27,093 bases of DNA from an uncultured Candidatus Neoarthromitus sp. (GTDB lineage Bacteria > Bacillota > Clostridia > Clostridiales > Clostridiaceae): contig CALADQ010000005.1 in NCBI GenBank assembly GCA_937890765.1, positions 1-27,093 of the forward strand. The letters run 5' to 3'. Of the stretch, positions 16,215 through 24,678 are shown piece after piece. Made by a program: the position numbers and the translations under genes. Below the pieces are notes generated by a model. It had not been told where the DNA came from. It was given only the letters and a program-made list of their open reading frames with translations, and did no database searches. How positions within the stretch are numbered: the first letter of the stretch is position 1; the number at the start of each line of letters is the position of its first letter.

Positions 16215-17369
16215 ATGATAATTAATCATAATTTGAATGCGATGAATGCACATAGAAATATTTGTAGTTCTGTTGTTTCTCAAGGTAAGTCTATGGAAAA
16301 ACTTAGTTCAGGATTGAGAATAGTTAAAGCTTCAGATGATGCAGCAGGTCTTGCTATTTCTGAAAAAATGCGTTCTCAAATAAGAGGACTTAAACAAGCT
16401 TCACGAAATGGTCAAGATGGAATTTCTATGATACAAACGGCGGAAGGTGCATTAGTTGAAAGTCATTCCCTATTACAAAGAATGAGAGAATTGGCAATTC
16501 AATCTTCGAATGGAACTTACAGCGATGAAGATAGAAAACTTATTGACACAGAATTTCAAAAATTAAAAAAGGAAATGGACAGAATAGGAGACAAAACTGA
16601 ATTTAATGGTATAACTGTTTTAAATGGAAAATTATCTGGAAATATATACGAAGCTAAAAACTTTGATGATGGTGGTGGAAATGCAGCTACATTTATAGGA
16701 GCATTTGAAGATAGAAATAAAAACGAACTTAATAAATTAGGAGAAGGAAATTTTTCTTTGGAAGTTAAAATAAATGGAAATAAAGTTGATCTCTCACTAA
16801 TTGATAGAGCAACATTTAATCCCAAAACTTATGAAGTTGATAAAGCCACAATAAATGATTATAAAAAAGATTGTAGTGTAAAATTGTACGGAGTTGAAAT
16901 AAATTTTCGTACTATTGACTTTGAAAATATGACAGATTACACTATTAATTTTGAGAATACGAAAGAGAAGGTGGGTGAAGGAACGGAATTTCAAGTCGGG
17001 GCAAATACAAATCAACTTATAGGATTGAGCATTGACAGTATGAGAAGTAGAGAAGTTGGACTTGGTGGAATTGTATTGACAAGTTATGAAGATTCACAAG
17101 AGGCATTGGAGTATGTAGATAAAGCAGTTACAAAAATTTCTGAACAGAGGTCTAGTTTAGGTGCTATTCAAAATAGATTGGAACATGCAATAACTTCGAC
17201 TGATAATACCGCAGAAAATTTACAGGCAGCTGAATCACGAATTCGTGATGTAGATATGGCGAAAGAGATGATGAATTTAACAAAACTTAACGTTCTTCAA
17301 CAAGCATCGCAGGCGATGCTTTCACAAGCAAATCAAGCACCGCAACAAGTAATGTCGATTTTAAGATAA
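16215..17369 (+). CDS. fliC: Flagellin
   Basis: The 384-residue flagellin is the filament subunit exported by the flagellar type III apparatus. The N-terminal D0/D1 (about 1-140) starts MIINHNLNAMNAHR and contains LQRMRELAIQSSNG (87-100). Within it, LQRMRELA matches the region of Salmonella FliC (LQRVRELA) bound by Toll-like receptor 5. A short variable centre (about 140-285) replaces D2/D3. The C-terminal D1/D0 has SSLGAIQNRLEH and ends QAPQQVMSILR. Length is in the short-flagellin range. Start ATG 16215 follows a strong GGGAGGAG. It has its own terminator and faces two leftward genes, one of which is a flagellin paralogue. Confidence 0.97.
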   Translation: MIINHNLNAMNAHRNICSSVVSQGKSMEKLSSGLRIVKASDDAAGLAISEKMRSQIRGLKQASRNGQDGISMIQTAEGALVESHSLLQRMRELAIQSSNGTYSDEDRKLIDTEFQKLKKEMDRIGDKTEFNGITVLNGKLSGNIYEAKNFDDGGGNAATFIGAFEDRNKNELNKLGEGNFSLEVKINGNKVDLSLIDRATFNPKTYEVDKATINDYKKDCSVKLYGVEINFRTIDFENMTDYTINFENTKEKVGEGTEFQVGANTNQLIGLSIDSMRSREVGLGGIVLTSYEDSQEALEYVDKAVTKISEQRSSLGAIQNRLEHAITSTDNTAENLQAAESRIRDVDMAKEMMNLTKLNVLQQASQAMLSQANQAPQQVMSILR

Positions 17370-17391
17370 AATAATTTTTAAAATTTGGATT

Positions 17392-17427
17392 AGGACTTTT
17401 CATCTTAGGAAAGTCTTTTCTGTTTTT
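17392..17427 (+). terminator. Terminator of flagellin
   Basis: AGGACTTTTC (17392-17401) pairs with GGAAAGTCTT (17408-17417) around ATCTTA, followed by a T-rich tail. Confidence 0.85.
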
Positions 17428-17432
17428 AAAAC

Positions 17433-17461
17433 GAAAGACACTTACATTTTAAGTGTCTCTC
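17433..17461 (-). terminator. Terminator of the leftward zinc-ribbon membrane protein gene
   Basis: On the minus strand GAGAGACACTT pairs with AAGTGTCTTTC (one mismatch) and is followed by GTTTT. It lies next to the flagellin terminator, so the convergent genes each have their own stop signal. Confidence 0.75.
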
Positions 17462-17463
17462 AT

Positions 17464-17958
17464 TTATCCGTTGATGTTATAATCTTTTGCAAGTAAGTTC
17501 ATTGCTTTTAACATTTTGTGTACATAAATAAACGGGCCTATGACTATTAACGCTCCCAAAATATTAAATATCCAAAACATTGAAGCGTTAAAATCATATG
17601 GAATATTACGGCGAGTTAGTTCCATGCCAATTCGATTTGAGATTTTGTGGTTCCAAACAAACGTTGCAATTCCCAAAGTAAGCCAAGAAAATATAAAAAG
17701 CAATAAACAATAGTGCATCGTCTTTTTCCCGTCATACCTACTTGCAATAATATCTATGTCTGTACTTACTGAAGATAAAACAACGATACTATAAATTCCA
17801 AAAGTGATAATTGACAAAAATATAAATTTAAATAATGACCTGTTTGTTTTCAATTTGCCAACTGGAGAATTGTTTGGAACTTTTATTTTACAATTGCAAT
17901 CTGAACAAATATTTGAATCGGCGTTAATTTTTGTTCCGCATTCTGAACAATATTTCAT
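17464..17958 (-). CDS. Zinc-ribbon membrane protein of the DUF4234 type
   Basis: The 164-residue protein has an N-terminal zinc ribbon CSEC/CSDC (Cys 4, 7, 18, 21) and three hydrophobic segments (about 42-64, 81-102, 127-150). The first contains ITFGIYSI, the pattern typical of DUF4234 membrane proteins. It is predicted to sit in the cytoplasmic membrane with the ribbon inside. Function is unknown for the family. AAGGATG lies 6-7 bases before the ATG at 17958. It lies between two convergent or parallel terminators and is monocistronic. Confidence 0.85.
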   Translation of the reverse strand: MKYCSECGTKINADSNICSDCNCKIKVPNNSPVGKLKTNRSLFKFIFLSIITFGIYSIVVLSSVSTDIDIIASRYDGKKTMHYCLLLFIFSWLTLGIATFVWNHKISNRIGMELTRRNIPYDFNASMFWIFNILGALIVIGPFIYVHKMLKAMNLLAKDYNING

Positions 17959-17995
17959 ATAGCACCATCCTTTTAATTATTAGTTGAAACGTTTA

Positions 17996-18001
17996 ATTAT
18001 A
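17996..18001 (-). promoter_or_regulatory. Possible -10 box of the zinc-ribbon membrane protein gene
   Basis: A perfect TATAAT on the minus strand lies about 40 bases before the ATG at 17958. There is no good -35 at 17 bases. A GTTAAC palindrome (18004-18009) lies just upstream of it. Confidence 0.35.
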
Positions 18002-18133
18002 GTGTTAACGTAGTCCAAAGATTTTAGATTTCTGTTTCTATATATTTCGATTAAAAAATAAAAACATTAACTAAACTATAAACAAACGTTACGCAAACAA
18101 ACTTTATATTTTTGTGATTGAACAAATTAAATT

Positions 18134-18183
18134 TCAAAAAACAGAAAACGACCACAAGAGCACATGACTCAAACAGGGTCGTT
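18134..18183 (-). terminator. Terminator of the flagellin-like gene
   Basis: On the minus strand AACGACC (18183-18177) pairs with GGTCGTT (18153-18147). The loop contains a smaller GAG/CTC helix, and TTTTCTGTTTTTTG follows as the T tail. Confidence 0.8.
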
Positions 18184-18238
18184 ATTCTTTGTAATTGTTT
18201 TTAATTATAACCCAATTTAAATTTTAAATCGAGGTTAT

Positions 18239-19009
18239 TTATTTTAGTAAGTCATCAATATTTTTCTTATTCATGTTTTTAATATGGTAAGTATAATTGT
18301 CTTTTACGATACCTTTCGTTGTTAGATTTATCAGATTTTTAATAGAATCGCTGTTTTCATTGCTACTTAGCGCCAATAAATTTTCTGACATTATGTCAGT
18401 GAAATTGATTTTAGAAAGTTTTTCTTCAGATACTTTTATAGATTTTTCTGACGACAAAATATAATCTAAAACTTCATTCATTCTTTCATCGGCATATTTT
18501 GCATCAGTGCTGTTTTGAATGTTAATATTACCTAAATTTAATTTTTTATAGTCTAATTTAGGAACTAATATACAATCTTCTAACGAAGTTGAATCAAAAA
18601 TTTTAAACACGAGCTCGTTATTGCTATTATAAAATAAATTTTCTCTTACATCGATGTTTAATTTAAATGATTCTTCATTAAACTTTTTACACAACTTTCC
18701 AAATGAAACATTTAAAGATTCTCGGCAGAAAGAAGTATTGTCTTCATTTTTGCATTTATCGGCAATATCTTTCATTTCAAAAAGAGTATTTTTAACTTCA
18801 TTTAGTGTTGATTTGGCAACTTGAACATAAGTAAGACCTATTTGAAAATTTCTAGATATATATTGTGATTCAACGACATCATCAATTGTACAATCAATTC
18901 TAAAATCAGAGTCATTTGTATTTTTGTGTTTCTTAGCGTTGTTTGAACTTTTGCTAACGTTGAAAATACTAAATGCTTTGTTGACATTAGAATTCTTATT
19001 TATAAACAT
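18239..19009 (-). CDS. Short flagellin-like protein lacking the TLR5 motif
   Basis: The 256-residue protein can be aligned by eye to the flagellin at 16215. MFINKNSNVNKAF matches MIINHNLNAMNAH; FRIDCTIDDVVES matches LRIVKASDDAAGL; and RNFQIGLTYVQVAKSTLNEV matches RNGQDGISMIQTAEGALVES, followed by the same helix-turn-helix to ENLFYN/NGITVLN. The C-terminal half again has flagellin-like heptad helices (about 172-256). Differences: it is about 130 residues shorter, has five Cys (40, 86, 95, 107, 146), unusual for flagellins, and the LQRMRELA stretch reads LFEMKDIA. AGGAGG sits 10 bases before the ATG, and an unusual nested palindrome lies upstream. It may be a minor filament or junction protein (FlgL-like) or a regulator; flagellin ancestry is well supported, function is not known. 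Confidence 0.75.
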   Translation of the reverse strand: MFINKNSNVNKAFSIFNVSKSSNNAKKHKNTNDSDFRIDCTIDDVVESQYISRNFQIGLTYVQVAKSTLNEVKNTLFEMKDIADKCKNEDNTSFCRESLNVSFGKLCKKFNEESFKLNIDVRENLFYNSNNELVFKIFDSTSLEDCILVPKLDYKKLNLGNINIQNSTDAKYADERMNEVLDYILSSEKSIKVSEEKLSKINFTDIMSENLLALSSNENSDSIKNLINLTTKGIVKDNYTYHIKNMNKKNIDDLLK

Positions 19010-19030
19010 AAGTACAGATCCTCCTTGATC

Positions 19031-19081
19031 AAAGTTTTACAGTCCGTGTAAGTATACTTGTTTTAATAATCGTAAAACTTT
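19031..19081. repeat. Nested inverted repeats in the divergent promoter region
   Basis: A perfect 10-bp inverted repeat, AAAGTTTTAC (19031-19040) and GTAAAACTTT (19072-19081), encloses a perfect 10-bp palindrome AAGTATACTT (19050-19059). The palindrome contains a possible minus-strand -10 (TATACT) for the flagellin-like gene. It is an operator or leader hairpin candidate; there is no T-run to suggest a terminator. Confidence 0.7.
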
Positions 19082-19099
19082 ATTAGATATTTATATCTG

Positions 19100-19128
19100 T
19101 TGAATAAAAATATATAAACTATTATAAT
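19100..19128 (+). promoter_or_regulatory. Predicted sigma-A promoter of the antiporter operon
   Basis: TTGAAT (19100-19105), a 17-base spacer and TATAAT (19123-19128); transcription would start near 19135, about 40 bases before the TTG start of the antiporter gene. Confidence 0.65.
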
Positions 19129-19174
19129 ATAAGTTAGTTTTTTATTTAAAATCTTTCATGGGGGGAAATGTAAC

Positions 19175-20140
19175 TTGATTTTCATAATTTATATAATTTT
19201 GGCAATAGCAGTTATAACTTTTTCAATCAAAGTTGCTGATTATGTTGATTTAATAGATAAAAAGACAAATATTTCAGGAGCTTTTATAGGAGGCGTGGTA
19301 TTAGCAGCAGTGACTTCACTTCCAGAATTGTTTACGAGTATTTCTGCAGTTGTTATTTTGGAAAATCCTGAGTTAGTAATGGGAAATATTTTAGGAAGTA
19401 ATATCTTTAATTTGTTTACATTGTCAGTTGTTGTGATAATATTTTTAAAATTATTTTTGAAAGATAAAATTGGTAGAAATCATTTTAAAACATCCATATT
19501 TGTGTTTTTTTCTAATTTGATTTTATTTATTCCAGTGTATTTTTCTAAAGATTTTAGTTTATTTAATATAAGTGTAATTTCTATCGTTATATGTATTTTT
19601 TATTTTCTAGCTCTAAAATTTATGGCAAATGATGCGGTTGATTCTAATGAAGAAGAAGATACGTGCAAGCTTACAGTAAAACAAATATGTATTAGATTTA
19701 TTTTAGTAAGTATACTTCTTGTTATAGCAAGTATTTTAATAACCTACGTGACCGAAATAATTTCTGATAAATTAAATTTGGCAGCGAGCTTAAGTGGTGC
19801 ATTATTTTTAGGAATTGCAACATCGCTTCCTGAAGTGACTTCAGTTGTAGCTTTAGCAAAGAAAGCTAAGTTCAATTTAGCTGTGGGAAATATTATTGGA
19901 AGCAATATGTTTAATTTGTTTATAATATCCATTGCAGATCTTTTATATGTGGGAAAATCTTTGTATTTAACTCAATTTATTCAAACAAAAATTTTGTTAG
20001 GATTTGGTTTTATTTCAACGATTTTTGTATCGATTTTGCTAATATTTAAAAATATTGACATTAAAAATAAATTTGTTTATGTGATTTTAAATTTGGTAAT
20101 TATAATAGTATATTTAGCTTATTTAATATTATCGTTATAA
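19175..20140 (+). CDS. CaCA-family sodium/calcium (cation) antiporter, YrbG-like
   Basis: The 321-residue integral membrane protein has the two inverted alpha repeats of calcium:cation antiporters. Repeat 1 has AAVTSLPELFTS (acidic Glu about 51) followed by GNILGSNIFNLF. Repeat 2 has GIATSLPEVTSV (Glu about 219) followed by GNIIGSNMFNLF. About ten hydrophobic helices and a short charged central loop (DSNEEEDTC) fit the K+-independent bacterial branch. It would exchange Ca2+ against Na+ or H+. Start TTG 19175 lies 9 bases after GGGGGG. Its stop overlaps the ribosome binding site of the next gene, so translation is coupled. Confidence 0.93.
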   Translation: MIFIIYIILAIAVITFSIKVADYVDLIDKKTNISGAFIGGVVLAAVTSLPELFTSISAVVILENPELVMGNILGSNIFNLFTLSVVVIIFLKLFLKDKIGRNHFKTSIFVFFSNLILFIPVYFSKDFSLFNISVISIVICIFYFLALKFMANDAVDSNEEEDTCKLTVKQICIRFILVSILLVIASILITYVTEIISDKLNLAASLSGALFLGIATSLPEVTSVVALAKKAKFNLAVGNIIGSNMFNLFIISIADLLYVGKSLYLTQFIQTKILLGFGFISTIFVSILLIFKNIDIKNKFVYVILNLVIIIVYLAYLILSL

Positions 20141-20152
20141 GGATGTGTTTTA

Positions 20153-20988
20153 TTGATTAAAAATAAGAGGATATGCAAAATTTTTATAATGTGTTTTTTA
20201 ATTTTGTTTGTTGTCCTTTTGACTAATGATTACGCGAAACCTTTTTATGATGCTAAAAAAATTTATGAAGAAATTAAACCTGCTGTAGTTGATAAGGATA
20301 GAGCTGCTCAAAGGAAAAAGAATGAAGTTTTGATTATTCTTTATCATAATGTAACTGACAAAAAAAAATTAAGTACTGAAGATGATTTGTATGTCCATAT
20401 AGATGATTTTCGTGATCAATTAGATTATATAGTTCAAAATGGATATAATGTTTTGACTGTTGAAGAATTGTATGAATTAAGACAAAATAACGAAGAAATA
20501 CCGCCTAAATCTCTTGTATTAACTTTTGATGATGGTGATAAAAGTTCTTATAATGTTGTTTTTCCTGAACTTAAAAAGAGAAATTTGAAAGCGAGTTTTT
20601 TTGTTACAACAAGGCAATTAAATGATAAAGGATTCGTTTCAAAGGAAAATCTATAGAGATGCATAAAGCGGGTCAAGATATTCAAAGTCAAGGACATTAC
20701 AATGAAGATTTTATAAATGAACCTATTTCGAAAGTTCACAAGTCTTTGTATTTGAGCAAAAAAATTTTAGAGGAAACATTAGGTAAGAAAATTTTGTTTT
20801 TGGTTTATCCAAATTCTTCATTTAATTCGGAAATAATAAGAGTTGCTCAAGATGTTGGTTATCAGTGGGGATTATCAACAGAGACTGGTAAATTTTACGA
20901 TCATTATTTTATAATGGAGCGTGTCAGTGTTCCAGGTGGAAGTGATTTAAATCAATTTGTTGAAAAATTGAATGAATTTGGATATTGA
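20153..20988 (+). pseudogene. Polysaccharide deacetylase (NodB-type), broken by a frameshift
   Basis: The first frame (20153-20656) encodes an N-terminal membrane anchor (about 8-24), LYHNVTD and the metal/catalytic motif TFDDG (Asp about 126-127), then hits TAG at 20654. The deacetylase continues one frame off (MHKAGQDIQSQ, LVYPNSSFN, AQDVGYQWGLST) to the stop at 20988. One extra A in the AAAA run at 20646-20649 would join the two parts as SKEKSIEMHKAG. Independently, the second metal motif, normally SHTxxH, reads SQGHYN: both His positions are Gln and Asn. Such enzymes de-N-acetylate peptidoglycan or exopolysaccharide outside the membrane. Start TTG 20153 follows AAGGATG, which overlaps the antiporter stop. 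It is a decaying gene, although a homopolymer sequencing error could account for the frameshift alone. Confidence 0.8.
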
Positions 20989-20992
20989 TTAG

Positions 20993-21024
20993 AATGACTA
21001 TCTTTTTAAGGTAGTCATTTTTTT
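20993..21024 (+). terminator. Terminator of the antiporter-deacetylase operon
   Basis: AATGACTATC (20993-21002) pairs with GGTAGTCATT (21010-21019), one G-U pair, around TTTTTAA and is followed by T's. Confidence 0.9.
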
Positions 21025-21068
21025 ATAAAAAAATATGAATATAAAAAAATAATAAGTTAATAATAAGC

Positions 21069-21099
21069 TTATCAGTATTTAATAAAAAACTGATAAAAT
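21069..21099 (+). promoter_or_regulatory. Possible extended -10 promoter overlapped by an inverted repeat
   Basis: TTATCAGT (21069-21076) and ACTGATAA (21089-21096) form a perfect 8-bp inverted repeat. Its right arm runs into an extended -10, TG-A-TAAAAT (21091-21099), about 65 bases before the lipoprotein ATG. This arrangement would suit repressor control. Confidence 0.4.
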
Positions 21100-21165
21100 G
21101 TTTATTTTTAAAATTATTTATTTTCGTAAATGCTATTTTAATTTTTAGGAGGTTCAAAGAAGGTT

Positions 21166-24100
21166 ATGAATAGAAAAAAAATTGCTCTTCTATTAACTGG
21201 ATTAATGATTACCTCAAGTCTGTTTGCTGGATGTACCTCTTCAAATGGTGGCGATAAGAAGGCAGACAAAAATAATAAAGTCGCTCAAGAAGAATCTTAT
21301 TTGAAGAGAGCTTCCGAAAGAACAGTAAGAGAATTAGATCCAAATTCTATTGGAGAGTTTCCAAATGTTGCGTATGCGGAAGATACAATTGATAATTCTA
21401 TTGGAAATGATATTAATCCTAATGTTAACTCATTGCCAAATGAAAATCAATTTGATAATTCAAATAATTTGAATAATAACTTTGATGAAAATAATTTAAA
21501 TAATGATTCTCGTAATAGAACTAAAAATTTCAACAAGATGAGTAGGAGTAATTCAACAAATGATGAAAACAACACAACTAAAAACAATTTAGTTAATGGA
21601 AATGGTGAAGATTTATTTAATGATTCAACTATAAATGATAAAATGCCATCAACTAATGTTCCAATGAGTACATCTCCTAATTTTGATGATAATGGTTCAA
21701 TTCAAAATTATGAAAACTCAAAAACGCAAAATCACGTTAATGGTTTTTCAAATGTAGTTGATGATGATTTGAATTATGATAATAATTTCAATAACAAGGA
21801 TTATAATTTAAATTCACAAAATGAAAATTCTTCTCAAATAAATTTAAATAATTCTACTAAAGATTTCAATTCTGATTCAAAAGAAAATTTAAATTCTTTA
21901 CAAACTCAAGATTCTAGTGATAAAAATGCAGTTCAAAATGAATCAGATGAATTTATATCACAAGAAGAAAGTACAAGCTATGGAATTCAGAAAGTTGAAA
22001 ATGCAAGAGAAGCTGGAAGAATAGAAGTAGTTAGAGCGGTTGGTAAAGCTCAACAAGGTGCACAAAGATACCAAGGAGTTGTTGAAGTTAGTTTTAGATT
22101 ATCAGGAGATTTTATACAAAAAGAGGGACTCGCACAACCAATGCAAGAGGCTTATGAAGAAGCGAGAAAAGATGCGAATGCAGATTATTCAGGAGCAACT
22201 ACAAAACGTAAAGAGTTGGTTACTAAATTAAAACAAGTATTTACTCCAAGTAATGATAAAGTGAATTTAGTTTTTGAATCTGACAAAGGAGTTCAAGCAT
22301 TTAACTTTAAAGCAGAGGATGTTTTTCCAGATAAAGAACAAATATCTAAATCTTTAGGAGATTATATAAAAAATGTAATAGATTTAGATTACACTGACAA
22401 TGGAATTGCCTATAATTCTAAAAGAAGTGCTAATAGAAATCCTGAAGATATAGTTATGAAAATGATAATAAGAGTTGCATGGCCGAAGGAAGCACATGGA
22501 CTTTATACTAATACAGAATATAAATTTTTAGGAATCAAGAACAATGTTAATTTTAAAATTACAGATACAACGACAAGTAATAAAGATGAGTTAGTTGGAT
22601 TCACGATACCTAATTTTAAAACAGGAAAACAACCTGCTTCTATACAAACTAAAGTGCAAGGAAGCACCTCAATATTGTATAATCCATTAAATAAGGAATA
22701 CCAAAATGAAGCTAAGGGTGAAGAAAAAATGTACTTTAGCACTATTAATGATAAAGTATATATAAATATGAAAAAGCTTTTAGCAGATAATAATACTAAA
22801 ACTATATCAATGAATAGAGAGCGTGTAGGACAAACGAGTAGAGTTGCTCCAGTTAGTACGAGCAACAATTTAGAAATTTCAGGCACAAGTATAAAATTTA
22901 AAAATATTATTTTGAATGATATAGATGAAACTATTACTGATATTAAGTTTGAAGATGATAGAGGTGAAAAGTACAACGTTCAGTTAATTCCAGTAGATTC
23001 TAATGATAGTTCTAAAGGAAAATGTGTTGAAGTAGTTGGATTGAAGAGAGGAACTCCATATATATTTACAAAAATGTTGTTGACATCAAATGTAATAGGT
23101 GAATCTGAAACTAAGACAGTTACATTCACATCTATGGAGTCATCAAAAACAGTAATTATTAATGATATTCCAATTAAAACAGCTGCATTTGAAGGGCCAC
23201 AATTATCTAAACCTAGTGGTACTACAGTTAAATTACCAAATGGTTTAACAGTACCTTCAGTAAAAAATGATAGCACGGCTCTTAGATATATATTTGAAGT
23301 AAATAATTCACAAGATTTAGTACAAGATGTTAAAATTAACGGTTTAAGGGGAAATGAACAATCAAAAATTGAAAAAATAGAAGATAAAAATAGCAAAAAG
23401 AACTATTATATCGTGACTTTATATAATTTATCACCAAATACAGATTATGGTTTTGTAATTTTAGAAACGGAGTATAAAGATGCTTCAAATAATACTTCTG
23501 TAAGTAGACAAGCCTTGAAGGATTTAAATAAAGATATGGCAGGACCAACAGATAATAAAACAGAAGTTAATCCGTTAACAGGAAATCAAGCATTTAATGT
23601 TGTGGTAAACGACGAAATTAAATCAGATAATTCCAGAAGTGTTGAAATTCCAGTATTTATGGATGATATGCAAAATAAATTTATGAGAGTTGATTTTGTA
23701 AATCCTAAAGATAATCCTGATGTAGTATTTAAATTTGAAGATAACAAATTGAAATTTTCAAATTTGAAACCTGAGTCTAATTCTGTTTACAAGGTAGACT
23801 TTATTTATCAAGGTGAGAACGGTAAGGAAGAAAAAATTTCTAAATATATAAAAATCAACACTCCTAGAACATCAGATTTAGATATTAAATCTTCTAAAAT
23901 TTCTCCAAGTACTACGAGTGCGAAAGTAGTATTCGAATTATATGGAGAGCCAAGATCTCAAATTAAAAGTGTTAACGTTTTTGACAATTCAAATAAAGAA
24001 ATAAATTCAAGTTGGGATAAATCATCTATGACATTAACACTAGATGGATTATCACAAAAAACTGAATATGCAGATTTAGAAGTAACATTTACTCTTGAAA

Positions 24101-24558
24101 ATGGTAAAACTATAAATCATAAATTAGATAGTTTTACAACTCTCGATGTTCCAACAATAGAAGAAGAAACAAAACCAACTGGAAAAGTTGCGGAATTTGT
24201 TTCGAGAGTTTATAAAATTGCTTTAGGTAGAGAGCCAGAAATTAAAGGATGGACTTATTGGATCGGAAAACTAGAAAGTAAAGAAATTTCAGCTACAGAA
24301 TTTATAGCTGAGAATTTAATGACTCAACCAGAATTTGTTGATAGAGAGTTGAGTAAGAAAGCTTTTGTTAGGACTATGTATTCACTTGTAGTTAATAGAG
24401 AGCCTGATGAAGATGGACAATCTTATTGGGAAAGAAAATATGATGAATATAGATCTCAGACTTCAAGTATTGCAGATTTAAGAATTAGAATTGCAAAAGA
24501 AATGATGAATGAACCAGAGTTTAAAGATTTAGTAACGAGTTTAAATTTAAGTTATTAA
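21166..24558 (+). CDS. Asn-rich surface lipoprotein with Fn3-like modules and C-terminal DUF4214
   Basis: The 1130-residue protein has a lipoprotein signal peptide with lipobox FAGC (Cys23), so it is probably anchored to the outer face of the membrane. Residues about 76-262 are a disordered Asn/Asp/Ser-rich spacer, long enough to reach through the wall. Residues about 296-500 form a domain shared with the protein starting at 25176 (RYQGVVEVSFRLSG; GFTIPNFKTGKQP). Several Fn3-like beta modules follow (about 570-1000). Residues about 1006-1125 are DUF4214 with the two repeats GREPEIKGWTYW and NREPDEDGQSYW. The ATG at 21166 is preceded by AGGAGG at 13 bases and by GAAGG at 2 bases; neither spacing is ideal but no better start exists. 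It is the best preserved of the three DUF4214 proteins here. Adhesion or wall-related role is inference. Confidence 0.9.
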   Translation: MNRKKIALLLTGLMITSSLFAGCTSSNGGDKKADKNNKVAQEESYLKRASERTVRELDPNSIGEFPNVAYAEDTIDNSIGNDINPNVNSLPNENQFDNSNNLNNNFDENNLNNDSRNRTKNFNKMSRSNSTNDENNTTKNNLVNGNGEDLFNDSTINDKMPSTNVPMSTSPNFDDNGSIQNYENSKTQNHVNGFSNVVDDDLNYDNNFNNKDYNLNSQNENSSQINLNNSTKDFNSDSKENLNSLQTQDSSDKNAVQNESDEFISQEESTSYGIQKVENAREAGRIEVVRAVGKAQQGAQRYQGVVEVSFRLSGDFIQKEGLAQPMQEAYEEARKDANADYSGATTKRKELVTKLKQVFTPSNDKVNLVFESDKGVQAFNFKAEDVFPDKEQISKSLGDYIKNVIDLDYTDNGIAYNSKRSANRNPEDIVMKMIIRVAWPKEAHGLYTNTEYKFLGIKNNVNFKITDTTTSNKDELVGFTIPNFKTGKQPASIQTKVQGSTSILYNPLNKEYQNEAKGEEKMYFSTINDKVYINMKKLLADNNTKTISMNRERVGQTSRVAPVSTSNNLEISGTSIKFKNIILNDIDETITDIKFEDDRGEKYNVQLIPVDSNDSSKGKCVEVVGLKRGTPYIFTKMLLTSNVIGESETKTVTFTSMESSKTVIINDIPIKTAAFEGPQLSKPSGTTVKLPNGLTVPSVKNDSTALRYIFEVNNSQDLVQDVKINGLRGNEQSKIEKIEDKNSKKNYYIVTLYNLSPNTDYGFVILETEYKDASNNTSVSRQALKDLNKDMAGPTDNKTEVNPLTGNQAFNVVVNDEIKSDNSRSVEIPVFMDDMQNKFMRVDFVNPKDNPDVVFKFEDNKLKFSNLKPESNSVYKVDFIYQGENGKEEKISKYIKINTPRTSDLDIKSSKISPSTTSAKVVFELYGEPRSQIKSVNVFDNSNKEINSSWDKSSMTLTLDGLSQKTEYADLEVTFTLENGKTINHKLDSFTTLDVPTIEEETKPTGKVAEFVSRVYKIALGREPEIKGWTYWIGKLESKEISATEFIAENLMTQPEFVDRELSKKAFVRTMYSLVVNREPDEDGQSYWERKYDEYRSQTSSIADLRIRIAKEMMNEPEFKDLVTSLNLSY

Positions 24559-24565
24559 TAGATTT

Positions 24566-24600
24566 AAGAGAAGGTATGTATTGCCTTCTCTTTATTTTTA
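24566..24600 (+). terminator. Terminator of the DUF4214 lipoprotein gene
   Basis: AAGAGAAGG (24566-24574) pairs with CCTTCTCTT (24584-24592) around TATGTATTG, followed by TATTTTTATT. Confidence 0.9.
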
Positions 24601-24678
24601 TTTAAATACAATAGGAATAAATTTTATTTCTAAATATAAAAATGACTATGAAAAAAATAATTTTAAAGGAATAATTTT

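Noticed and set aside
20640..20665. Programmed ribosomal frameshift in the deacetylase gene
   Set aside because: There is no typical X-XXY-YYZ slippery heptamer or downstream pseudoknot, and the metal motif is also damaged, so a mutation or sequencing error is simpler.
22503..23396. Two antisense ORFs (157 and 138 codons) in the lipoprotein gene
   Set aside because: They mirror the coding strand's codon pattern and have no start signals or homology.
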